This document shows positions 1 through 6,320 of a DNA stretch of 7,931 nucleotides, one piece after another. Under the pieces are notes generated by a model. The model was given only the letters and a program-made list of their open reading frames with translations, had not been told where the DNA came from and did not search any database. Position 1 is the first letter of the stretch. Each line of letters begins with the position of its first letter. A program made the translations under genes and the position numbers. The stretch comes from Kiritimatiellia bacterium (GTDB taxonomy: Bacteria; Verrucomicrobiota; Kiritimatiellia; CAIQIC01; Lenti-01): contig JAHDSS010000485.1 of assembly GCA_018432565.1 (NCBI GenBank), forward strand, positions 1 to 7,931, in the 5' to 3' direction.

Positions 1-1
1 G

Positions 2-577
2 ACGGTCGAGGCCTGGCGCGCGGAACTGCCGGAACTGCCGGCGGCGCGGCGCGCGCGGTTCATCGGCGACTACGGCCTGCCGGAATACGACGCCGGCGTG
101 CTGACCGCCGACCGGGCGATCGCCGAATATTTCGAGGCAGTCGCGCAGGCGTCAGGCAACTACAAGGCGGCGTCCAACTGGGTGATGGGCGAGGTGCTGC
201 GGGCGCTGGGCGAGCAGGGCAGCGCCGTCGCCGAAGCGAAGATCACGCCCGCGGCCCTGGCGAAGCTGATCGCGCTGGTGGATGCCAAGACCATCAGTTC
301 CTCGGCGGCGAAGGAAGTGTTTCAAGTTCTGTTCGACGAGGGCGGGGATCCGGCGGCGGTCGTCGAGCAGAAGGGGCTGGCGCAGGTGAGCGACACGGGG
401 GCGATCGACGGCTTCGCGGACGAGGCCATCGCCGCGAACCCGAAGGTGGCCGATGATTATCGGAGCGGCAAGGAGGCCGCGCTGAAGTTCCTGGTGGGGC
501 AGGTCATGAAGCTGTCGCGCGGGAAAGCCAACCCGCAGCTGGCGGCCGAGGCGCTGAAGCAGCGGCTCGGGGGGTGA
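2..577 (+). CDS. gatB: Asp/Glu-tRNA amidotransferase subunit B, C-terminal part
   Basis: This is the last 191 residues of GatB; the 5' end lies outside the window. In the GatCAB complex GatB binds misacylated Glu-tRNA(Gln) or Asp-tRNA(Asn) and carries out the kinase and amidation steps with ammonia supplied by GatA. Visible evidence is the hallmark YGLPEYDA followed by VLTADRAIAEYFE at the end of the catalytic cradle. It is followed by a full GatB/YqeY tail domain with TISSSAAKEVFQVLF, GLAQVSDTGAI and the terminal VGQVMKLSRGKANPQLAAEAL, which binds tRNA. The frame is open and ends at TGA (575-577), and the C-terminus is of normal length for the family. gatB often lies after gatA and gatC, which would be to the left. 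The next gene starts about 90 bases downstream, after structured DNA, so it is probably a separate unit. Identity is near certain. Confidence 0.96.
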   Translation, partial: TVEAWRAELPELPAARRARFIGDYGLPEYDAGVLTADRAIAEYFEAVAQASGNYKAASNWVMGEVLRALGEQGSAVAEAKITPAALAKLIALVDAKTISSSAAKEVFQVLFDEGGDPAAVVEQKGLAQVSDTGAIDGFADEAIAANPKVADDYRSGKEAALKFLVGQVMKLSRGKANPQLAAEALKQRLGG

Positions 578-579
578 AT

Positions 580-607
580 CCGCCGGAGGCGGGGGGCTGA
601 ATTCAGC
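580..607. other. Small hairpin plus 12-bp palindrome after gatB
   Basis: Three bases after the gatB stop there is a perfect 5-bp inverted repeat, CCGCC-GGA-GGCGG (580-592). Right after it comes the perfect 12-bp palindrome GCTGAATTCAGC (596-607). The first could be part of a weak terminator or mRNA 3' end. The second could be a protein-binding site, or chance. No T-run follows, so a classical intrinsic terminator is not supported. Confidence 0.35.
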
Positions 608-628
608 AAAGATTCGACGGGAGGGCTC

Positions 629-660
629 AACTCCCCGCTTGCCAAGCGGGGCGGGGAGTT
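629..660 (+). promoter_or_regulatory. Strong hairpin overlapping the kinase ribosome-binding site
   Basis: Two alternative perfect stems can form. AACTCCCCG (629-637) pairs with CGGGGAGTT (652-660), or CCCCGCTT (633-640) pairs with AAGCGGGG (644-651) around the loop GCC. In the outer stem the 3' arm contains GGGGAG (653-658), the best Shine-Dalgarno for the GTG at 668 with a 9-base spacer. In the transcript the hairpin would hide this site, and switching to the inner stem would free it. It could instead be the terminator of gatB, but no T-run follows. The structure is seen; its role is inference. Confidence 0.5.
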
Positions 661-667
661 CCATTCT

Positions 668-1054
668 GTGGGCGAAAACCCGATGACGCCGCAACCGCCC
701 AGTCCCGTTTCGCCGTCCCCGGGTTCCGGGCGTGGTTCCGGCCCGGGGCCCATGCGGTGGAAAGAAGCCTACGACCGGCTGCAGGCGATGCTGGAAGCCC
801 TGCCGGATCTGCTGTTCGTGCTGGACCCCGACGGGCGCATTCACGACTATCACGCACCGACCCTGGACCGGCTGTATGTGCCCCCCGATCGCTTTCTGGG
901 GCGGACCATGAACGAAGTGCTGCCGGAGCCGGCCCGGGGGATCGTGGACTGGGCGATTCAGGATGCCGTGGCGCACGGATTCCATCGGGGCAGCGTCTAT
1001 CCGCTGGCCACTCCGTCCGGCAAGCGCTGGTTTGAAATCTCCATTGCGGCCTAG
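668..1054 (+). CDS. N-terminal piece of multi-PAS kinase, ended by in-frame TAG
   Basis: This 128-residue frame is the start of the kinase gene, not an independent protein family. Residues 1 to about 30 are a Pro/Ser/Gly-rich tail. From about residue 32 a PAS domain begins (AYDRLQAMLEALPDLLFVLD, then DGRIHDYHAP, then FLGRTMNEVLP) and runs up to WFEISIAA, where TAG (1052-1054) stops it. Directly after the TAG the same frame continues as GDPTRPEGRLVAIVRDITERR, the missing last strand and DIT motif of this PAS domain. The start at GTG 668 is chosen for its GGGGAG at 653-658. ATG 683, in the same frame, is an alternative without a good Shine-Dalgarno. As written, the product would be a PAS domain lacking its last strand, probably unstable. 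The amber may be a real nonsense mutation or a sequence error. Confidence 0.75.
   Translation: MGENPMTPQPPSPVSPSPGSGRGSGPGPMRWKEAYDRLQAMLEALPDLLFVLDPDGRIHDYHAPTLDRLYVPPDRFLGRTMNEVLPEPARGIVDWAIQDAVAHGFHRGSVYPLATPSGKRWFEISIAA
1052..1054 (+). other. In-frame amber codon inside PAS domain 1
   Basis: TAG lies in the same reading frame as the 5' fragment (668) and the 1298-codon frame downstream. There is no frameshift and no other stop between 668 and 4979. One base change (for example from AAG or CAG) would give a single gene of about 1437 residues from GTG 668. TAG also ends two other frames in the window (6183-6185 and 6684-6686), so it looks like an ordinary stop here. Confidence 0.85.
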
Positions 1055-1084
1055 GGCGACCCGACCCGCCCGGAAGGACGGCTC

Positions 1085-4000
1085 GTGGCGATCGTGCGCG
1101 ACATCACGGAGCGCCGGGTGGCCCAGGAAACCCTGCGCGAGAGCGAAGCCCAGTTCCGCATGCTGACGGAAAGCATGAAGGATGTGGCCTGGGTGTTCGA
1201 CGCCGAAGAGAGCCGCTTTTCATATGTCAGCCCGTCGGTTGAAGCCTTGCGGGGGTACACTCCCGAGGAAATTCTCGCCAGCCCGTTCGAGGAGGCTTTG
1301 GTGCCGGAGCAGCGGGGGGAAGTGGCGGCGCTGCTGGAGCAATCCGTTGCCCGGTTTCTCCGCGGCGAGATCGACGAAAACGCATTTTTCACGCTGCAGA
1401 TTCTCCAGCCCTGCAAGGATGGCCGCAGGGTGCCGTCCGAAGCCGTATGCCGGATTGTGCGGAACCCCCGCAGCGGCCGGCTGGAAGTCCACGGCATCAC
1501 CCGCGACATGTCGGCGCGCGTGCGCGCCGAGGAAGCGGTGAAGCAGAGCGAGCAGCAGCTTCGCCAGATCATGGATCTGGTGCCCCACTTTATTTTCGCG
1601 AAAGATGCGGAAGGCCGGTTCATCCTGGCCAACCGGGCGCTTGCCGAGGCCTACGGCACCACCGTGGAGAATATCCTGGGACAGACCGATGCGCAGTTCG
1701 ACGCCTCAACGGAGGAAGTGCGGCATTTCCGCGAGGACGATCTGGCGGTGATGGCGTCGGGGACTCCGCTGGTTGTTCCCGAGGAAACCATCACCGACAG
1801 CCAGGGGCGCCGGCGCATTCTGTCCACTGCCAAAATTCCCTTTACCTGTTCCGATCTGCCGGATCCGGCCATTCTGGGTGTATCCGTGGACATCACCGAT
1901 CTCAAGCGGGCCGAGGCGGCGCTCCGCGAGCGGGATGAACGGTTCAAGGAGATTGCGAAACAGAGCCGCATGCTGGTCTGGGAGGTGGATGCCTCCGGGC
2001 TCTACACCTACATGAACGAGGTCTGCCTGGATCTGGCCGGCTATCGGCCCGAGGAGATCATCGGCAAGCGGCACTTTTACGACTTTCATCCCCCTGAACG
2101 GCGCGAGGAGCTCAAGGCCGCCGCCTTTCAAGTCATGCGGTCCCGTGCGTGCTTCGAGAATTTCGAAAACCCGGTGCTGGCGAGGGACGGGACGATTTTC
2201 TGGGTTTCGACAACGGCGGAACCCATTCTCGGGGCCGATGGCGCCCTGCTCGGCTACCGGGGGAGCAGTTTGGACATCACCAAGCGCAAGCAGGCCGAAC
2301 AGGAACTGCGCGAAAGCCGGGATCGCCTGAACCGCGCCCAGGAACTGGCGCATCTGGGCAGCTGGGAACTGGATGCCGGCACCGACGAACTGACGTGGTC
2401 CGACGAAGTGCACCGGATATTCGATCTGAAGCCGGAAGAATTCGCCGGGACCTACGAGGCGTTTCTGGAATGCGTGCATCCGGAAGACCGCGCGAACGTG
2501 CATGCCGCCTACCGGGAATCGCTGCACAACGGGAACGACTCCTACGAAATCGAGCATCGGATCGTGCGCCGGAAAAGCCGGGAAGTGCGCTGGGTGCACG
2601 AAAAGTGTTTTCATTCCCGGGATGACCATGGCCGCCTGGTTCGTTCCGTGGGGATGGTGCTGGACATCACGGAGCGCCGGCAGACGGAAGATGCCCTGAA
2701 AGAGAGCCAGGCCCGCTGGCGGGCGCTCAACGACAATCTGCCGGGCGGGCTGGTGTATCAGATTGATTCCGGCGTGGACGGGACGGAGCGCCACTTCCGT
2801 CTGATCAGCCAGGGCGTGGAAAAACTGCACGGGCTGACCATTGCCGAGGTGCTGGCGGATGCCGAAGCCCTGTACGGGCAGGTGCACGAAAACGACCGGC
2901 CCCGGGTCGCGGAACTGGAAAAACGGGCCGCCGAAACCATGACGCCTTTTGCCGCGGAGGTCCGCTGCCGGCTTCCCGGCGGAGAGCTTCGGTGGCGGCT
3001 GTTCACATCCGCCCCGCGACGGCTTCCCAACGGGCATCTGGTGTGGGACGGCCTGGAATGGGATGTCACCGAACGCAAGCAGGCGGAAGAAGCCCTGATC
3101 GAGAGCCGGGCCCGGATCCAGGTCCTGAGCGACAATCTGCCCGGCGGGTTGATTTACCAGCTGGATTCCGGCCAGATGGGCGAAAAACGGCAGTTTCTGT
3201 ATGTCAGCCAGGGCGTGGAACTGCTGCATGGCCTCACGCCGGACGAGGTGATGGCGGATGCCAGACGGCTGTACGAGCAGGTCGTCGAGGAAGACCGTCC
3301 GCAACTGGCCGCCCGGACCATCCAGGCAGGCAAGACCATGACGCCGATGCACGTGGAGATGCGCTGCCGGCATCCATCCGGGGACATCCGCTGGATTTAT
3401 GCGTGTGCCGCTCCGCGGCGCATGCCCAGCGGCCATATCGTCTGGGACGGGATCGAACTGGACATCACCGAGCGCAAACGGGCGGAAGAGGAGCTGCGGA
3501 AATCGGAGGCCAAGTACCGCCTGCTGCACGAAAGCATGCGCGATGCGTTCTGCCGCACGGACCTGAGCGGGCGGATTCTGGAAACCAATGCTGCGTTCCA
3601 GACTCTGGTCGGCTATTCCCAGGAGGAACTCTCGGAACTGACCTACCAGGACATCACCCCGGAACGCTGGCATGCCGGGGAAGTCCAGATCCTGGCGGAC
3701 CTGGTCATGACGCGCGGCTATTCGGACATTTACCAGAAGGAATACCGCCACCGGGACGGCACGATCATTCCCATCGAGCTGCGCACGGTGTTGATCCGGG
3801 ATGAGGCGGGAGAGCCGCTGGGCATGTGGGCGACGGTGCGCAACATCACGGCGCGGCTGCGGGTGGAGCGGGCGCTGCATCAGGCCACGGTGGAACTGGA
3901 ACGCCGGGTCAAGGAACGCACGGCGGAACTGGAGGCGTCGCGCCAGGCCCTGGCCGAGAGCGAGGCCCAGTTCCGGCAGATGACGGACATCATCCAGGAA

Positions 4001-4981
4001 GTGTTCTGGCTGATTGACGCAAAGACCGGCGACGCGCTGTATGTCAGTCCCGCCTTCGAGCAGATCTGGGGGCGCCCGCCCACGAAAAACCGACCCGGCG
4101 TATTCACCTGGGTGAACAGCCTGCATCCGGACGATCAAGCCCATGCGCTGGAGGTGTTTCGCACGGGACTCAAGGAAGGTCAATTCGAGCCGCTGGAGGC
4201 GCGGGTGGTGCGCCCGGACGGCTCGATCCGCTGGATCGAGGCCCGCGGGTGGCTGATGAGTCCGGCGCGGGGCGGGCGTCCGCGGGTGGCCGGGACCATG
4301 CGCGACATCACGGTGCGGCGCCAGCTGGAAGCGGAAATCCTCAACGCCAGCGAAGTGGAGCGGCAGCGGATCGGGCGCGATTTGCACGACAGCCTGGGGC
4401 AGTCGCTGACCGGCATCGGCTATCTGGCGGAAGCCATGAAGGAAGAACTGTCGCGGGCGGGACGGACGGAAGCGGCGGAGGCGGGCAAGCTGGCGCGGCT
4501 GGTGGAGGAAGCGGCCGACCGTGCCCACGCCATGGCCCGGGGGTTGATGCTGGTGGACATGCGCCGGGGGGGGCTGACGGCCGCCCTGCAGGAACTGGCG
4601 CTGCGCACCCAGGAGCTGTTCCACATCGAATGCCGCTACGAAGGGCCGGATGAAATCACGCTGGACGACATGGAAACGGCGGGCCAGTTGTACCGGATCG
4701 CCCAGGAAGCGGCGACCAACGCGGCCAAGCATGCCCGTGCCGACCGGATTGTGATCCGCCTGGAAGCCACACCGGCGAAGCTGGAACTGACGGTGAGGGA
4801 CACGGGGAAGGGGCTGCCGGCGGGCGCCGCCGATTCCACGGGAATGGGGTTGGGCATCATGCGCTATCGGGCGGGTCTGATCGGCGCATCGTTCTGGATC
4901 GAAGGGGCGGCGGGACAGGGGACGACTATCCGCTGCCTGCTGACCCGCACCCGGTTGGATCAACAGGAGGAACCCACATGA
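1085..4981 (+). CDS. Multi-PAS sensor histidine kinase, NarL-partner (HisKA_3) type
   Basis: This is a cytoplasmic sensor kinase of 1298 residues from GTG 1085, with no membrane segment or signal peptide visible. It begins in the last strand of PAS 1 and then holds eight complete PAS domains at about residues 22-145, 157-272, 284-400, 414-530, 543-664, 676-797, 809-925 and 961-1078. Most end in a DIT-type motif (DITERR, DITERK, DITDLK). A coiled coil at about 927-960 precedes the last PAS. The HisKA_3 domain has the phospho-acceptor His1101 in GRDLHDSLGQSLTGIGY. The ATPase has its N box at QEAATNAAKHA (Asn1212), DTGKGLP (Asp1239) and GMGLGIM (1253-1259). It autophosphorylates and should pass phosphate to the regulator encoded next, whose ATG overlaps its TGA. 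The first PAS domain is cut by the TAG at 1052. GGAAGGA (1072-1078) is 6 bases before GTG 1085, so translation could restart here. Family assignment is secure; ligands are unknown. Confidence 0.92.
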   Translation: MAIVRDITERRVAQETLRESEAQFRMLTESMKDVAWVFDAEESRFSYVSPSVEALRGYTPEEILASPFEEALVPEQRGEVAALLEQSVARFLRGEIDENAFFTLQILQPCKDGRRVPSEAVCRIVRNPRSGRLEVHGITRDMSARVRAEEAVKQSEQQLRQIMDLVPHFIFAKDAEGRFILANRALAEAYGTTVENILGQTDAQFDASTEEVRHFREDDLAVMASGTPLVVPEETITDSQGRRRILSTAKIPFTCSDLPDPAILGVSVDITDLKRAEAALRERDERFKEIAKQSRMLVWEVDASGLYTYMNEVCLDLAGYRPEEIIGKRHFYDFHPPERREELKAAAFQVMRSRACFENFENPVLARDGTIFWVSTTAEPILGADGALLGYRGSSLDITKRKQAEQELRESRDRLNRAQELAHLGSWELDAGTDELTWSDEVHRIFDLKPEEFAGTYEAFLECVHPEDRANVHAAYRESLHNGNDSYEIEHRIVRRKSREVRWVHEKCFHSRDDHGRLVRSVGMVLDITERRQTEDALKESQARWRALNDNLPGGLVYQIDSGVDGTERHFRLISQGVEKLHGLTIAEVLADAEALYGQVHENDRPRVAELEKRAAETMTPFAAEVRCRLPGGELRWRLFTSAPRRLPNGHLVWDGLEWDVTERKQAEEALIESRARIQVLSDNLPGGLIYQLDSGQMGEKRQFLYVSQGVELLHGLTPDEVMADARRLYEQVVEEDRPQLAARTIQAGKTMTPMHVEMRCRHPSGDIRWIYACAAPRRMPSGHIVWDGIELDITERKRAEEELRKSEAKYRLLHESMRDAFCRTDLSGRILETNAAFQTLVGYSQEELSELTYQDITPERWHAGEVQILADLVMTRGYSDIYQKEYRHRDGTIIPIELRTVLIRDEAGEPLGMWATVRNITARLRVERALHQATVELERRVKERTAELEASRQALAESEAQFRQMTDIIQEVFWLIDAKTGDALYVSPAFEQIWGRPPTKNRPGVFTWVNSLHPDDQAHALEVFRTGLKEGQFEPLEARVVRPDGSIRWIEARGWLMSPARGGRPRVAGTMRDITVRRQLEAEILNASEVERQRIGRDLHDSLGQSLTGIGYLAEAMKEELSRAGRTEAAEAGKLARLVEEAADRAHAMARGLMLVDMRRGGLTAALQELALRTQELFHIECRYEGPDEITLDDMETAGQLYRIAQEAATNAAKHARADRIVIRLEATPAKLELTVRDTGKGLPAGAADSTGMGLGIMRYRAGLIGASFWIEGAAGQGTTIRCLLTRTRLDQQEEPT
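2711..3508 (+). repeat. Tandem duplication of a PAS module, 399-bp period
   Basis: PAS domains 6 and 7 are direct copies with an exact period of 133 codons (units 2711-3109 and 3110-3508). Both contain DNLPGGL, YQ.DSG, SQGVE.LHGLT, a TMTP segment, APRR.P.GH.VWDG and a D.TERK end. The likeness is also clear in the DNA, where GACAATCTGCC starts at 2732 and again at 3131. The other PAS domains in the protein are much more diverged from this pair, so this looks like a later in-gene duplication. Confidence 0.85.
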
Positions 4982-5658
4982 AACCCACCCCGGAAAAACA
5001 AAACGGACGCAAGCGAATCCTGATCGTGGACGATCATCCGCTGCTGCGCGATGGCTTGGCCAAGGTCCTGAACCAGCAGACCGACCTGATGGCCTGCGGG
5101 GAAGCGGGCGATGCCCGCGGCGCGCTGGCCGCCATCGGCCGCTGCCGGCCGGATGCCGTCATCGTGGATTTGACGATGGAAAACGGCAACGGGCTGGATC
5201 TGATCAAGGACCTCCATGCGCTGGATCCGGGGCTGCCGATGCTGGTGTTGTCCATGCATCACGAAAACCTGTATGCCGAGCGGGCGATCCGCGCCGGCGC
5301 CAAGGGGTATGTCATGAAGCGCGAGCCGGTCGGCGTGGTGCTGGAGGGATTGCGGAAAGTCCTGGAAGGACATCTGGCGCTGAGCGAAAACATGGTCTGC
5401 CGGATGCTCAGTCAGCCCAAGCGCGCCCGGGAGGCCGGCGAGGGCGCGCCGGCGGACCTGCTGAGCGACCGGGAACTGGATGTGTTCCGTTTGCTGGGGG
5501 AAGGGCTGGGGACCCGCCAGATCGCCGCCAAGCTGCATGTCGCCACCAGCACGGTGGAAACCCACCGGGCGGGCATCAAGCAGAAACTGGGTCTGGACAG
5601 CGCCACGGAACTGGTGGCACGGGCCGCCCAGTTTGTGCGGGACGAACAGGACCAATAA
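4978..5658 (+). CDS. Response regulator, NarL/FixJ family (REC + LuxR HTH)
   Basis: This is a 226-residue DNA-binding regulator of normal family length. The receiver domain (about 12-130) has the acidic pair Asp18-Asp19 in LIVDDHPLLRDG, phospho-acceptor Asp64 in VIVDLTMENGNG, Ser92 at the switch position, Tyr111 and Lys114 in GAKGYVMK. A linker of about 20 residues leads to a LuxR/GerE-type HTH (about 161-220) with LSDRELDVFRLL, GLGTRQIAAKL and the recognition-helix region STVETHRAGIKQKLGL. The start is fixed by AGGAGG (4965-4970), 7 bases before ATG 4978. The ATGA overlap with the kinase stop implies translational coupling and a dedicated kinase-regulator pair. Phosphorylation would promote dimer formation and binding at target promoters. 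Targets cannot be told from the sequence. All key residues are present. Confidence 0.96.
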   Translation: MKPTPEKQNGRKRILIVDDHPLLRDGLAKVLNQQTDLMACGEAGDARGALAAIGRCRPDAVIVDLTMENGNGLDLIKDLHALDPGLPMLVLSMHHENLYAERAIRAGAKGYVMKREPVGVVLEGLRKVLEGHLALSENMVCRMLSQPKRAREAGEGAPADLLSDRELDVFRLLGEGLGTRQIAAKLHVATSTVETHRAGIKQKLGLDSATELVARAAQFVRDEQDQ

Positions 5659-5661
5659 ATT

Positions 5662-5686
5662 CCCTCGGGTCGTTCCGCCCCGAGGG
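5662..5686 (+). terminator. Terminator-like hairpin after the response regulator
   Basis: Four bases after the TAA stop there is a perfect 8-bp stem, CCCTCGGG (5662-5669) with CCCGAGGG (5679-5686), around a 9-base loop. Position and strength suggest the 3' end of the kinase-regulator mRNA. It is followed by a G-rich tract, not T residues, so it may act as an mRNA-stabilising end or a Rho-linked site instead of an intrinsic terminator. Confidence 0.55.
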
Positions 5687-5703
5687 TGGGGGGTGGGGGG
5701 GGG
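5684..5703 (+). other. G-rich tract with G-quadruplex potential
   Basis: From 5684 there are three G-runs of 3, 6 and 9 bases, separated by single T residues. Split into triplets, this meets the usual pattern for a G-quadruplex on the + strand and in the mRNA. It directly adjoins the hairpin at 5662-5686, so the two structures could compete or stack. Confidence 0.5.
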
Positions 5704-5706
5704 TCA

Positions 5707-5716
5707 CGGATTCCGC
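5707..5716 (+). repeat. CGGATTCCGC motif, copy 1
   Basis: First copy of a 10-base motif, just after the G-rich tract that follows the response regulator. Its core CGGA-T-TCCG is a near-perfect palindrome. Further copies are at 6240, 6746 and 6781. Confidence 0.5.
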
Positions 5717-5760
5717 CACCATCGAAACGTTTTTTCCGCGAATTGCCGTGGAATGGGGAT

Positions 5761-5800
5761 GTTGTTACGGTTGCATTAGAAATAGTTGACAAATAGTAGC
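5761..5800 (+). promoter_or_regulatory. AT-rich upstream region, possible promoter of HPr-like gene
   Basis: This 40-base stretch is clearly poorer in GC than the surrounding DNA and lies just before the HPr-like gene. It holds TTGTTA (5762), TTGCAT (5771) and a perfect TTGACA (5786-5791). No good -10 box sits 16-18 bases after any of them. The gap after the regulator hairpin makes an independent promoter here likely, but its exact elements are unsure. Confidence 0.25.
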
Positions 5801-5801
5801 C

Positions 5802-6185
5802 ATGCAAACGGACAAGACTATGGATGGGACCAAGGCAGAGCAGGTGGATGCCCAGACCTGGAGGGTGGAAGTGGACTGGCCGGATGCGAACGGGTTGCAT
5901 GGGCGGGAAGCGGCGATCCTGCTGAAGCTGGGGCGGATCCACAAAGCCACGCTCGTATTGGAATGCTGCGGCCAGAAGGCCGATGTGGAGAGCCTGATGG
6001 GGTTGCTGTCCATGGAGGCTTCCGGCAATGCCCCGCTGATTGCCACGGCCAGCGGACCCGAGGCCGAACCCTTGATCCGCGCGATTGAACAATGCTTCCT
6101 GCAGGGATTTGAAGCCATGGCCGGAAGCATGGGAAAAAACTGCTTCCAGAAGAAATTCGAACGGCACTTTCAACTTCCTCAATAG
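5802..6185 (+). CDS. HPr-like phosphocarrier protein
   Basis: A 127-residue protein whose central part matches the HPr fold of the phosphotransferase system. The active-site segment reads ANGLHGREAA, where the family has GLHARPA. The phosphorylatable His is residue 33 and the conserved Arg is residue 35, while the usual Pro is Glu. The regulatory-Ser segment reads VESLMGLLSM with Ser64. His33 and Ser64 are 31 residues apart, exactly as His15 and Ser46 in classical HPr, so both key sites are in register. HPr takes phosphate from enzyme I and, in many bacteria, is phosphorylated on Ser by HPr kinase. Compared with the usual 85-90 residues it has about 18 extra residues at the N-terminus and about 25, basic and aromatic, at the C-terminus. 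No enzyme I, EII or HPr kinase gene is in the window. ATG 5802 has no clear Shine-Dalgarno; ATG 5820 is an alternative. It ends at TAG. The fold is likely; transport versus regulatory use is open. Confidence 0.8.
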   Translation: MQTDKTMDGTKAEQVDAQTWRVEVDWPDANGLHGREAAILLKLGRIHKATLVLECCGQKADVESLMGLLSMEASGNAPLIATASGPEAEPLIRAIEQCFLQGFEAMAGSMGKNCFQKKFERHFQLPQ

Positions 6186-6210
6186 GGGGGAGGGGGAGAG
6201 CCTCTGCCGG

Positions 6211-6224
6211 CGGCTTTCGAGCCG
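6211..6224 (+). other. Small UUCG-loop hairpin after HPr-like gene
   Basis: CGGCT-TTCG-AGCCG forms a 5-bp stem with a UUCG loop, a very stable tetraloop in RNA. It lies 25 bases after the TAG stop of the HPr-like gene, after a purine run of G and A (6184-6200). No T-run follows. It may mark the 3' end of that mRNA. Confidence 0.35.
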
Positions 6225-6239
6225 GACCGAAGGCCTTGG

Positions 6240-6249
6240 CGGATTCCGC
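6240..6249 (+). repeat. CGGATTCCGC motif, copy 2
   Basis: Second exact copy of the 10-base motif, in the gap between the HPr-like gene and the next gene, again downstream of a G-run and a hairpin. The rest of this 135-base gap (6186-6320) holds no promoter I can support. Confidence 0.5.
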
Positions 6250-6320
6250 TATGCCACGTCAATAGGAACCGCCATATCCGCAGGCGTTTGCCATGTGATA
6301 GAACCATCCCGAAAGATGCC

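Noticed and set aside
152..985. A 277-codon - strand frame over gatB and PAS 1
   Set aside because: It is antisense to GatB residues that match the family, with Arg/His/Pro-rich shadow composition and no domain.
1052..1054. General reassignment of TAG to an amino acid
   Set aside because: TAG also ends the HPr-like and orphan frames at plausible C-termini, after which the sequence turns into G-runs and hairpins. One interrupted gene is not enough to claim recoding.
1706..4963. A 1085-codon open frame on the - strand opposite the kinase gene
   Set aside because: It lies wholly antisense to clear PAS and kinase domains, has a Pro/Arg/His-rich composition and no recognisable domain. Long antisense frames are a known product of high-GC codon bias.
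5724..5736. AAACGTTT palindrome and T6 run as an intrinsic terminator
   Set aside because: No GC-rich stem directly precedes the T-run; the regulator hairpin ends more than 40 bases upstream.
5786..5791. TTGACA as a standard -35 box for the HPr-like gene
   Set aside because: No -10-like hexamer lies 16-18 bases downstream, and the ATG at 5802 is only 10 bases after it, so a usual promoter would start inside the gene.
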